NCBI GenBank assembly: GCA_049999805.1
Contig: JBNGIO010006161.1
Span: 1-64,000 of the forward strand
From: Folioceros fuciformis
Lineage: Eukaryota; Anthocerotophyta; Anthocerotopsida; Anthocerotales
Reading direction: 5' to 3'
Length of the DNA stretch: 64,000 nt
Part shown: positions 32,431-42,929 of the stretch, one piece after another
Numbering within the stretch: the first letter of the stretch is position 1
How the letters are laid out: each line of letters starts with the position of its first letter
The notes under the pieces: model-generated
Seen by the model: the letters and a program-made list of their open reading frames with translations, nothing else
Databases searched by the model: none
Told to the model about the DNA's origin: nothing
Translations under genes and position numbers: made by a program

Positions 32431-33706
32431 TCATTTTTCAGTTTGCATTTCGCCTTCAGGATCCACCCAGGTGTACCACTGCAGGTGCATGATACTGATC
32501 GGAAGAAGGGGCCGATCGATCATACTTTCAGGGGCAAGCGCAGAGAGTATGCCTTCCAGCGCCTCCAGAAGCTTCCGTGATGGAACTTCCCACTCTGAAT
32601 AGATAGCCACCCAGAAGTCCCCACCCTTGTTCCGCCGCATATTGTGCGAAACCGAGGCAGCTCAGCAACCACGTCTACCTCCCCAGCCGTGCCGTGCCCC
32701 CCTTTGTTCTAGCTCCCCAATAATCTGCCAGAATGAGAAGACAGGGTGCAGGTCACAATGGGTCGGCACATCCAAATCACATCCACCGCAAGAACAACCT
32801 GACCCCTCACCTTCCAGTGATGATTTCTGCGGGTCCAAGGAGGAGGCATCCTCACTCAGTCTCAAGCCACAGGGGAGCTGGAGGAATGTCAGCAGCACCT
32901 CGGTTTCCGTGTTGCAGGGTTTGTATGTGAGCAGCCTGCCGCCCTTGTCACCCGCCAGAACGGACAGAGAAACGCCCTCCATCCACGGTGACTGTGGAGC
33001 TCGACACCAACCAGAAGCTCAAGCGGCCTAACTTCGAAGCATTCAAACACGAAACGACACATGACATCACGTCAGGTACCTTGATGTCATGTACCTTCCC
33101 CGGACCTTGGCGCTTCTGTCTGTGACATGCTCGACGCCATCAACATCCACATTGTTTGTGAAGGCGAAAGCAACACCATCACTCGGAGGCCCCACACTGA
33201 GGTAGGCGGCCCGAATCGGGCGTCCGTTTTGTACAGGTCTTTAGTCTCTTGCATGGAACACGAGCCCCAGCTCCCGCCTCCGCCTCCGCCCCCGCCCCCG
33301 CATATGCTCTGCTCATACGCCAGGTTCACAATCGACGGATCCCGAGGCCCGCAGGCCTCCCCACTCCGGTTATAGGAGGTGACGGCGAATGGACGCCAGT
33401 CCGCCAGACCCGTGTACGACTCCTCTCCCTTCCGTCGATCTCCAGGTTCTCTCTGCCCCCGTGACATGATTCCTGGACTCCACCTCCACGCCCTGCAGCT
33501 CCTGCTCTCCATCCCTCACCAGTTGCATTTCCCCCCTTCGCCTCCGCCAGTGCGCAGGCCTCGCACTCCGACCCCGCTGTAATTGTGCCGCTTATCCACA
33601 GCTCGGCGCCGGAGCTCGCCATGCTACAACACATCTGTTGCGATATCTGAATCCTGAAAGAAAAAGCCTTGCACCTCAGGCTCTCACATGCAAGAAAAAC
33701 TTGCAA
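32431..33706 (-). pseudogene. Decayed strictosidine-synthase-like (SSL) gene
   Basis: Scattered minus-strand pieces in the right order resemble the six-bladed SSL/APMAP family. They are GVGRPAGLGI near 33330, DGVAFAFTNNVDVDGV near 33150-33185, GGRLLTYKPCNTETEVLLTF near 32900-32960, and MRRNKGGDFWVAIYSEWEV near 32590-32640. They lie in different frames. A one-base frameshift separates ELP-F from the RRNK block, and the block after SEW lacks about 90 bp present in the copy at 51.6 kb. No continuous protein can be drawn, so this is read as a pseudogene. It is tail-to-tail with bL35. Confidence 0.65.
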
Positions 33707-34297
33707 GGGTTCCGGATCTCATCTCCGTGGCCTTGGTTGCAGCAACCTTGCATCGGCCATCTACTCACTCGTTGGAGGCCCTTCCATGAGCATTGTACGT
33801 GGCCAGCGAACTCAGAACCTCCATTTCTAAGGCTTTAACGACTCATCTTCATCGCCACATTCTTGTGTGATGAGACCGAAGACAACGTCGATGAATCGAG
33901 TGTCGGATTAAATAGCTCTGAGAGATCAGGACTGGTGAAATGAAGTAGTCTAGCGCGCAAGATCTCACTCGAGGGAGTGCGACGCCGCTAGAAATCAAAT
34001 TGATCCTAGGCGCAATCCGACGTTGAAGCCTACACGCATCCAGATGGCTCGCCATGCTTGAGGCAGATACGCAACGATTCGCGATTCGGGATTTAGTCGG
34101 CATCGTGGCAAGTGATACGAAGACCGCCATGCACGCGGAAGTCGTGAAACGCGGTGAGTTGAACCGGGGAGACTGAAGAAAGAACCGAAAGACGTCGAGT
34201 ACAAAAAGCGGGCCGCGACCGCATTTGGGTATCTCTACTGGGCGTTCTTTACTGCACAACAGTAGCAGCTGGGAGCTGTAGGCACACGCCAGGCGAG
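33707..34297. other. Intergenic, upstream of the TMEM214 gene
   Basis: No gene recognised. A minus-strand frame at 33849-34259 has no domain. The region separates the decayed SSL gene from the plus-strand TMEM214 homologue. Confidence 0.5.
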
Positions 34298-37200
34298 ATG
34301 GCAGAGGACGAGGCTAGCAGCGGCAGCAGCAACCACGGCTGGCAGAAAGTGACGAATCCTAGGAGGGCTAGGCGGCGGGAGAGCAAGGCGGTCAACCCTG
34401 GCAAGCCCGCGGGGAGTGGTGAATCGCAGGCCTTCCAGGCGCTGGAAGTGCACGCGGCGGATCGACGTGCTCAGCGGGATTTGACCCTTCTCGCGGCTGC
34501 TGCGCCTGCTCTGGCGGCTCCTCAATCCGATTCCGAGGATGTTGCAGATGTTGTTGCCGCTCCGGCTCCGGTCTCCGACAAGCCGGCCAAACCAAAGAAG
34601 GTCAAAAAGCCTAAAGCGTCTGTGGCGCAGTTGGCTGCTGGGATAGTTCCATCTGAGCTCTCCATCTTCCTCGATGGTGTGACGGTACCCCCGCTATTTC
34701 TGCGCCTCGTCTTCCTCTGCCTGCCAGGGCCTTGGGATTGTTTAACTGAGTCTCTGTGGCTTACAATGGTGGAATTGGTGTTTGCAGGAATCGTACCCGT
34801 CGGCGCCTGACGTCCAGCTGATGCGATTTGCGGACTACTTCGGTCATGTCTTCCAACCTGTCACCGTTTCCCAGTTTGCTTGGCACAAGATCTTGAGCGA
34901 AACGCCTCTCCCGGATGTTGTTGAGGTAGGTTGGGTCCATTGCAGCGATGCGCCTAGGAAAGTGAAGCGTGCTGTGGTTTCGGGAAGGGTATTTTCCCAT
35001 TTCCTAGTCTCCGGTTTGGGTTTGAGCTGATATGTTGACGATCGGTTTTCCAGATTCCCTTCTCCTACCTGGCAGATGGTGTCGCCAAAATTGCTTCTGA
35101 CTGGTTGGCTAATAGGCCCGCCGAGGATCTGTCCAAATTTATGTTCTGGCTGCTGAAGGCTGTCGTGAGCGAAAGCCACGCACATGCGAAGCCGTCAGAG
35201 ACCGCGAAAGTAAGGAGTTTAGTCCGTTCCTTATGCCCACTCCCAGTGCTACTGTCGCACGGTTCTGTTCGGTTACAGTCTGTCAATGTCTGTTCCTAAT
35301 TGCATTTACTTGTGGTCCAGGTGGGGGTTGTTGTTGTGCTTGCACTTATGTTGAGGAGAAGACCTGATATTCTGCTACACAAAGCATCCCTTGTTTTGGG
35401 CGATTCTCAACTGCAGGGTCATGATAAGCTTCCTTCTTTGGTGTGGGTTTACGGACAGGTGAAAGCCATGCTTTTGCTGTGAGTATGCGACAGGGTGCTT
35501 TGGTTTTTAGACTTGATAGGGAGGGTTTTGTGTCATTCTCAACGAGAACTCGTCACATCTACTCATTAGAGCACGTTTCATTGCGGTGTTTCTTGTTCTT
35601 CCTTCTTATTCACTCTTTGGCCTCCTTCCTCCAGGCCGCTCGTGGGGACCTAGTCGTTGGCATGTCCTTATGGGTGCAAAATCTTTTGCCCCTTGCGGCA
35701 GCTAAGTCTAGTCCACAATCAACGAAGTACATCACAGCAATGTTCATGCAGAGGTAGAAAGCTGGTAACTGCTTTGCCACAGCTATTCTCCTACTTTAAT
35801 GCTACATGGTCTTTCAGATTTCACACGGTACACTGGCAGGGTTCTCTTGGCAAACCTCAAGAAGGCACGTGCAGTGCTGCTGAATGGTGCCAGTAGGAAA
35901 GGGGAAAGACTTGTTCCTCCAGCAGCTTTGGATACTTTGCTTCGGCTTGCTTATCCTTCAGGATCTGGGGGTGCAATGGTACAAACAAGATTCTGATGCA
36001 ATGTTTCCTAGTTGTTTGGTTGTGAAGCTCGACTGTCATCCCTTCTGTCGAGTTAGTTATCTTTTCTTTGACTTCATGGCATGTGACAGTCTCATATTGT
36101 GTTTGTGTGCAGGTAACAGAGGTGTTTCGTGCACTATATCCTCTTGTAAGGGAACTCTGCTTGTCGGGTTCCTTTGGGACAAAAGCCACAAAGCCTGTCG
36201 CTCAACAACTTTTCTTGTTGAGTCTTTCGGCTGCAGCCTCTGGTACGGTGGTCACCTGTTTGATCCCCACTCTCTGAAATAACTATGCCTCGCAAGATCT
36301 CACTTCAAGGCATCTGTGTTTTCTGAAACAATTCCAGATGTCGAGGAGCTTGCAAATGAAGCCTGTCAAAACTTCGTTTGGTGCTTGCAACAGGATCCGG
36401 ATAGCTACAATCGATGGGTATGTCATTACTGCTTTGCCCTCTTGCTGTCTGTCAGTACTGGACAAGCTTGAGGTGTGAATCTTCAACAGCATAGGAGATG
36501 CTAGAATGCACTTAGCATTCATTCACTATATGTCCCAGTAGCTTCGTCAACATTCCCTTGGTGAAGATTGAGTAAGACTATGATAGAAGCACCCTCATCT
36601 GGTGTAGGAAGCTAGTGCTTTCTGTGGTATGTGGCCTCTGTGTGCTCGGATCACTGCAATATGAAAAGTCTTACTGAAGGTTCGCTATAGTCAGTGCTAT
36701 TTGTCGTCTGGGGCCTGCCTTTGCATGTATCTTTGCAATGACACTTATATAAGCTTGGCTGGATAAGTGCTCGGGTATTATGGAGTCTCGTGGGCTGCTG
36801 GTATACTGACGGTTGCAATAACGCTTCTATTAGCTTAGCTGGATTAGTGCTCTTGTGTAGAGGAGACTCGTGGGCTGCTGGTACGCTGACGTTGATCTGC
36901 GTTATGTTTGTCAAACAGGAGAAACTGCACTTGAGTAATCTTATTGCCAGTGTTCGAATATTGCGATATCTCAGCAGGAACTGGAAGGAGAATGTTGCCC
37001 GGCTCTCACCACTGAATGATTTGCAAAGGACAATCGCGTCGTTTAGGTCCATGGTAGGGGTTCCCTCCCTTCTCTGAATGTTGATTCTACTACTGATGGC
37101 GCATCCTGCTTGTGTGCTATTGATTGGCCTAGAGGCTCGACGACTCAGTCCATTGGACATGCTTGCAGCATCAGAAAGCCCTAAAGACAGCGGACAGTGA

Positions 37201-37408
37201 AGAGTCAAAGCGTTTGTTGAAGGAAGCTGACAGCGTGAGCAAAGCTGTGGCGAAGAACGCGTACGTCGTCCCAGCTTGTGTGAAGGGTCTGGCTACTGCT
37301 GCGGTCGGTGTGGCTCTGGCATATGGGTTCTATCAACTTAGCCCGCCTGTGAATCCTTGGAATTGGGATGGCGGACTACTACTGAGCAAGACGCATTCAT
37401 TCTTCTGA
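34298..37408 (+). CDS. TMEM214-like (DUF2359) ER membrane protein
   Basis: About ten exons. Those placed in phase are 34298-34684, 34788-34925, 35054-35209, 35321-35458 and from 35635. The start MAEDEASSGSSNHGWQKVTN has the family's HGWQKV signature. Further conserved pieces are DVQLMRFADYFGHVFQPV, DKLPSLVWVYGQ, ARGDLVVGMSLWVQNLLP, RKGERLVPPAALDTLLRLAY, NEACQNFVWCLQQDPDSYNR near 36350-36418 and DLQRTIASFRSM. The last exon (from about 37167) has one hydrophobic segment and ends NPWNWDGGLLLSKTHSFF. Animal TMEM214 is an ER membrane protein linked to ER-stress apoptosis; plant homologues are uncharacterised. The exon junction near 35.73-35.82 kb could not be phased cleanly with GT-AG sites and may hold an indel or a non-canonical donor. 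Confidence 0.87.
36733..36892. repeat. 80-bp tandem duplication within a TMEM214 intron
   Basis: Two diverged 80-bp copies, 36733-36812 and 36813-36892, each run from TTGCAAT to a shared GTGGGCTGCTGGTA block followed by CTGACG. They lie just before the exon beginning near 36920. Confidence 0.85.
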
Positions 37409-37870
37409 GGGCAGTAGAGGCCTGACTCTCCGGTAGCGAGCGTTTTGCTAATAGTTTGTAATTGTGGACAAGTCCACATTCATTCTTTGAAGGAACGCTG
37501 TATGATCTGAACAGTGGACCACCCACTACACTGTTGTTTCAACGGTTAAAGCACACTGGGAGGTATCTGGAGTCTGGTGTGCTGAGATGCCTGTGCATTT
37601 TGAGTGAGTCGCCCATCGCGGGCATTACATCTCAGAGTGGATCTCACAGCCATTGCGTGGCAAGTGAATCTCCACTCACTTCTGTTACCGGCATTGACTA
37701 GGAGGTAAAGATGGGACAGCCGTTCAATAATTCAACGACGGACATCTGTTTCCAAGGTATTTCCCATGCCTTATTCTATGCGAATTATGGACGAAGTCCT
37801 GACATGTAGAATCCAAGTGCCAATGATGAGCTGCATACCATGTAGAACAGAACCCACGGTTTTTGTCCTG
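37409..37870. other. Tail-to-tail spacer, TMEM214 and POLL
   Basis: Both neighbouring genes end toward this 462-bp spacer, so it should carry two 3' untranslated regions. No other feature is recognised. Confidence 0.6.
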
Positions 37871-40663
37871 TCACCAATTTCGATCATGTGGCTCAGGATA
37901 TGGAAACCCGAGGTTTTCAAATACTTCTTGCTCCGTCAAACATGGAACGGACACATTGGTGGACGCGCCCTGCACGCGTACACTCGGTGAGTTCGCCACT
38001 TGGGTATCAAGAACTCTGGGGCAGAGGTGTCTTCACAAAGCTGTTCAAGAAAACATACACTTCTCTGCTTCGAAGGTCGCAGAAACAAGCCCGAGTCATT
38101 CAGCTTGTACCCCTTCGTTGTCGCTGCATATCTAAGCCTGGGAGATGCAATGTCCAATATGCAGCAAATTAGTCCAACAAAACCAAACAATGTGCAGGAA
38201 CCGGTAGAACACCAGAAGTGAAGTTGCTTGCGTACCTGCGGTTCAGAACATCGTTTCCAGTGAAGGCAAGCAATGCGAATGCGTACATATGCTTTGGATA
38301 TACCTGGGACGGCAGGAAACTTCAGTGACGCCAGAACCAAGAATAAGGGTGAACGGTTGCCAAAGACTGGCCAGCGGCAGTCAGACCTTGATGTCTATTC
38401 GCCTGTGAGTGGGAAACCCAGAAACTTTGCAGATTCCCATGAACGAGTCCACCTGATGCTTTGTACCCTGGTTCCAGTGAAACTATAAGCCATCCGAGCT
38501 CGCAAGATAACACATAAGGATGCATTCAAGAGAACAGCACATGGCATGTACCTCCATGCTGTGATCAGTGAAATCAAGGCTGGCTGCTAAGAACCCAACT
38601 AGTGTAAGCTTGTCTACAAGTTTTGCTAGAAGGCCCTCCTGACTGCGGCCCACAGTCCAATGTGTCACTCCTACTGGGCATGCACAGGGTACACACGAGA
38701 AGATGAAATGACAAGCATGGTGAACCATTTTGGCCCACCTCTGTCCGTCAGGATGAGTGATCAGTATGTCAATGTCGCCACAGGTTGCTTGGCCCCGACG
38801 ATAGGATCCTGTGGCTCGTGCCCAGACCTGCAGCAGAGCACGCTCCCCAAGTTCGTAAGACTTATGGCAAATTGCAAATCTACATGACAAATGTGCGGGT
38901 CCTACTGCCAGCAGAACAAGCAAGCGTTAACAACCTTGTGTGTAATGACTTACCCCGGCACAAAGACCTTCTGCTACCAGCACAACGAACTTCTCTGCCT
39001 CATGAACTTCTTCTCGAGGAATGCGCAGGTTGAGGTCGTCGTGGAACCTCAAACCCAACTTGGACATATGAGTCAAAGATGGATCATTCGCAATATCATC
39101 CAAGGTCCGGTGGCCTGCTTGATAAAGCTTTCGTGCAAGTTTAGGGCCAATTCCCCACACTGAACTGAACAGACAAATTGTCTGGACCTGTATTCGGATT
39201 CCATATAATTCAGAACTTTACCATACAAAAGCGTCTCTGTAAGCATCGCAACCAAGTAGGGCACAAAGGAAAGAGGACCTGCTCATTTGCTTGCAAATTA
39301 TCAAGCTTCTGCAAACGCCCAGTAGTGATAATTTCCTTCACCTTCGCTAGGATAGAGCTTCCCAGTCCATTCACGCTCTTGAGCTGCTGAGCATTTGTGA
39401 GTTTGTAAGGAAGCCTGTCAATTTGGTTCCCAGCCTGCAAGGCCCAAATCAGCTTAGCTATGTGAAGAAAGCAAGTGAGAGGGTTCAGCGTCATTTGGCA
39501 GAACAAAACAATTGCACAAAGGTCTGAAGAGTGTCTCAAAAACTGCTGCAATACAGTACTTTCTTGTATGTTAAAGCCCGCCATTCATCCCCAAAAGCGT
39601 CTTCATAAATGTGCCACATATCCCTCAGTGGCTTGGTAATGTGTGCATTCAAGGTACTTTGTTCATACTTTTCCCCCTCCCCAAGCCCACCCTGGAGATT
39701 TTCAAAGTCTGCATCTTCATCGTCCTCGGAATCCAAGTTATCAACGTTCTTTCCATGTCCAAACTCCTGTTTGTCCCCGCTGGAAAGCAAAGAGCCTGGA
39801 AGAGCGTTAGCAGCTCCATCTGCCTCCAGTTGCACTCTTGGACCAATACCGATCTCCCCCACATCTTTTACTTCTGCTGGCGTGGTCTGACCACCTTGAC
39901 AGACCACATCCTCCGTTCTCTGAAAGGAACGGACGGATTTTGCATCCTCCTGTGCACGTCCAGGGGCAACACCGACCGAGGGTGATGGAGCTTCAGGTTC
40001 CACAGACTTTGAGAGGATATAGCGCTCACAGGAAACTAACCTGCCTTCTTTGAGACAGTCTTCTATCCAACTGTACCGGACAAAGCACTGGCACCAAGAA
40101 CATCAGAAGAATGAGATTTGCCTCTGCCTCCACAAGCCTACCTACAAATGTGGAAAGCAAAATGTGCACTGAGTAGTGAATAATTCACACACTACCAGGT
40201 TGTCCAGCCCAGCAGGGAAATCCTTCTTCACAAACGAGAAATCTGTAGCCAGGACATGAGTGACTTCAGTTGCTTGCTCTGCAAGCGTCTCAGCAACCGA
40301 ACCCCCCAACAGGACAACCTTGTCCTTCCATATCTGCAGAAGACAAGCAAGATTGGAAGGGAAAACAAGAAGGATCCAATTGAGCCGTCTTCTCCGTACT
40401 AGGAGGATGCAGAGGTAGAGAGGTAACAGAATTACCTTCAGTCGTTTGCTGCTTGTTCCCCCTTCAACAAAATAGGCACAAACACCAGAGAAAAAACCAG
40501 AGGAAAGGCTCCCGGGGACTGCACCCGGCCCTCTTCCGTCTCCAACCGATTGTGATTTGGATCTGACCTTTGAACCCGGCACCTGAGTCACACGTTGCGG
40601 CAAGTCACCAGTGGATTTGCGCCTCTTAGCGCCGGCATGCCTGAATTCTGAGAGACTGTTCAT
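37871..40663 (-). CDS. POLL: DNA polymerase lambda (family X, BRCT-containing)
   Basis: A multi-exon minus-strand gene. It starts [20 protein letters not shown] (40663). A BRCT domain is split by an intron ([14 protein letters not shown], then [20 protein letters not shown]). After an acidic linker come the 8-kDa lyase region ([20 protein letters not shown]) and the fingers ([20 protein letters not shown]). The palm has [20 protein letters not shown] with the two metal-binding aspartates of DID, then HRRIDIK with the third. The thumb is [17 protein letters not shown]..., and the protein ends [18 protein letters not shown] at 37871. The gene fills gaps in base-excision repair and non-homologous end joining in the nucleus; plants have lambda as their only family-X polymerase. 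No lesion noticed. Confidence 0.93.
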
Positions 40664-40869
40664 CCCGCATGTCCGCCTAGAACATCCTGTTTTTCATGGA
40701 CTGCATCTCAGTCCACGGTGCTGTGCCGATCCTCGGCAGTTGCGACTGTAAAACGAGTACATATTTAGAGAGAACCCACTACGCTTTTTGGCAAGATCGC
40801 AGCACGGAAGGTGGTTTACTTTCCGTAATGCTCACCCAAGCAGCGTCATCCCATCCGGAGGGGAGATAA
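40664..40869. promoter_or_regulatory. Putative bidirectional promoter, POLL and F-box gene
   Basis: Only 206 bp separate the start codons of two divergent genes. The interval must contain both 5' ends. I see no clear TATA box in the expected place, so this assignment rests on geometry alone. Confidence 0.45.
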
Positions 40870-42279
40870 GTGGCGTGTGCTACCAGCGATGTGCTGGCTC
40901 GGTTGCCAGCGCCAGCAGCAATGCAGCAGAGGGAGGAGATGGTTCACAGGAATTCCTTTATGGATCCCAACTCGGGAAGATGTGATGACAAGCCGGCGCA
41001 TCTAGAAATCTACGTGGTTGAAGGCGGTGACAAAGGCATCTCAGACGTGGAGATGGAGAGCGCAACGTGGAGCCAACTCCCTGAGGAGGTGATAGAGCAA
41101 GTGCTGCTGCTGCTGCCGTCCTCGGCCCAGGCTCGATTCCGAGCCGTTTGCAGAGCCTGGCTGTGGCTGCTCTCGTCTCCCGGCTTCATGCACAGGAGTG
41201 CCTGCCTGGCCCTGACCCTTCCCTCGGTTGTCTGCGCTTTCCAGTTCAGGCCCCGGTCCAAAGTGGCACCGGACAGAGACGAGATACAGGTGTGGCGAGC
41301 ACGGTATCACAAGACCGTGAATCTGGACTTGTCCTTTTTGCCACCCCTGTTCGCCAACTGGAATCCCGTGACCAAGCTGCAGGTGGTGCACTCTAGCGGC
41401 GGGCTCATCTGCTTGCAGTGCACGACAAGGAATTCTGACACGCTGCGGTTTTGTGTCCTGAACCCGATGAACCTGACGTATAGAGAACTGCCAGAGCTTG
41501 TCGTTGCGAGAACCGGATGGAGATATTCTGATTGTATTGCTGGGCGTCCAGGCATGAAGGTGGTGTTGGTGGTAGACAAGAAGAAGGGAGGTTTAGGGTC
41601 CACCACTTGCTCATCCTTCAAGGTTATCGTCATACGGGTAGTGTCATCCAGGTCGGTGGACGATGTGGGGAAGTTCTGTGTCTACAGCAGCATCTCTGAT
41701 GAATGGAAGGTCCTCTACGGAAGAGGAGAGCACAGCGTGGATTTCTCTACCGTCGTGTATAATTATTTCTCAGGCTGTAACCACCTTGTTCTCTGCAATG
41801 AGTCCCTCTTTGTTAGCATGGGGTGTAAGCTGCGGAAGCTGAGCACCGAAACCGGTGGATGTGTGGGTGGAGCAATCGCCATGCCTCAGTTTGAGCACTA
41901 CTGGGTTGAGATGCCTGGCCAGTGGTGGGGGAGTCACAGTGGTGACTTTGAAGTCTATCTTGCAGAGCATGATGGAACCCTCATGGCCTGTTCTGGTGCA
42001 GTCTGGACGCTTGATTTTTCTCGGCTGCAGTGGGAGCAGACTGTAGACGCACCTGAAGAACTTCTGGCCAAAATGGAGTCACTTACTGGCACGAGCAGGA
42101 AGTTTTTCGGCTTGGACAACGTCCAGGTTGCTGGAGACCTCCTCCTTATGACCTTGAGAGAGTCTGCTTGCTGTCAGATCTTCGCTTATCATCTGCGTCA
42201 CCGCTGTTGGAGCAAGCTTTCGAACCTACATGATGGCTTTCAGTTCATGGAGCTCAGATCAGGTGTTCGCCTTCAGTGA
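40870..42279 (+). CDS. F-box protein with kelch-like C-terminus
   Basis: Single exon, 469 residues. The F-box lies at about 65-110 (WSQLPEEVIEQVLLLLPSSA, then QARFRAVCRAWLWLLSSPGF), followed by a plant FBXO/kelch-type beta-propeller region with the typical SSGGLICLQ, FCVLNPMNLTYRELP, DEWKVLY and AHDGTL-like blade elements. It would act as the substrate receptor of an SCF ubiquitin ligase, docking on SKP1; the target is unknown. It resembles the At5g15710/UFO-like class in layout. The first in-frame ATG is used, but Met18, Met25 or Met31 are also possible because residues 1-60 look unconstrained. No introns or lesions. Confidence 0.88.
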   Translation: MACATSDVLARLPAPAAMQQREEMVHRNSFMDPNSGRCDDKPAHLEIYVVEGGDKGISDVEMESATWSQLPEEVIEQVLLLLPSSAQARFRAVCRAWLWLLSSPGFMHRSACLALTLPSVVCAFQFRPRSKVAPDRDEIQVWRARYHKTVNLDLSFLPPLFANWNPVTKLQVVHSSGGLICLQCTTRNSDTLRFCVLNPMNLTYRELPELVVARTGWRYSDCIAGRPGMKVVLVVDKKKGGLGSTTCSSFKVIVIRVVSSRSVDDVGKFCVYSSISDEWKVLYGRGEHSVDFSTVVYNYFSGCNHLVLCNESLFVSMGCKLRKLSTETGGCVGGAIAMPQFEHYWVEMPGQWWGSHSGDFEVYLAEHDGTLMACSGAVWTLDFSRLQWEQTVDAPEELLAKMESLTGTSRKFFGLDNVQVAGDLLLMTLRESACCQIFAYHLRHRCWSKLSNLHDGFQFMELRSGVRLQ

Positions 42280-42929
42280 TAGACCTACCCACTTGTGTAC
42301 AGTACATACATACCTAGATACAATCTGGCATCCCTTTGAGAGGGATTTTTTCGGACAAATCCGCCTCCTGCCTCCGTAGTGGGCGGCTGACGATGCACTA
42401 AGGATAGGGTTCGAAGATATTCTCCTTTCTCCCAATAATACTCTCATGGCCCAACTGTACTCTTCCAATGCTGCAGAGAGACGTCTTCACAAAGATACCG
42501 TACCATAGGTCTGTATCTCAACGTAATCCCATGGCCCAGTACTCCCATATCCTTCTTCCTCCGCAATCAAAATCAAAGTAGCTTTCCTGTGGAAAACTAA
42601 AGGAACTAGAGCTTCTCATTAGTGGAAGAAGTTTACGCATTTCCCTTGACGTTGAGTTTCGGTACCGAATAATATATTAAAAATATGAATATTTCATTTT
42701 TAATCAGAAGAAAAGAAAGGAGTATCTGTTTGTGCTCAAGCGTTGTCAGTTGGCGCTCGAGCCTCTTTGGGGTTCCCAGCAGTCAGCTGTAACGTAATCC
42801 CAATCCCGTGAACCGGACAGAGAGAAAACCGCCCACTTCAGCTGGTGCTCTCACGCTGGCAAGAGGGGCTGTGTGTTGGCCCTGAGACTCACAGAGAGTT
42901 GTGCATTTTCCCTCTCTAAGCTCGTAGGC
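42280..42929. other. Intergenic, F-box to CTL gene
   Basis: No gene recognised. A short AT-rich patch lies at 42668-42720. The last part is presumably the 5' region of the SLC44 gene. Confidence 0.55.

Noticed and set aside
32363-32580. Plus-strand frame with IHPGVPLQVHDTDRKKGPID and a stop
   Set aside because: It looks protein-like and follows a possible acceptor, but it overlaps the antisense SSL relic and matches no family I know. Not strong enough to call an exon.
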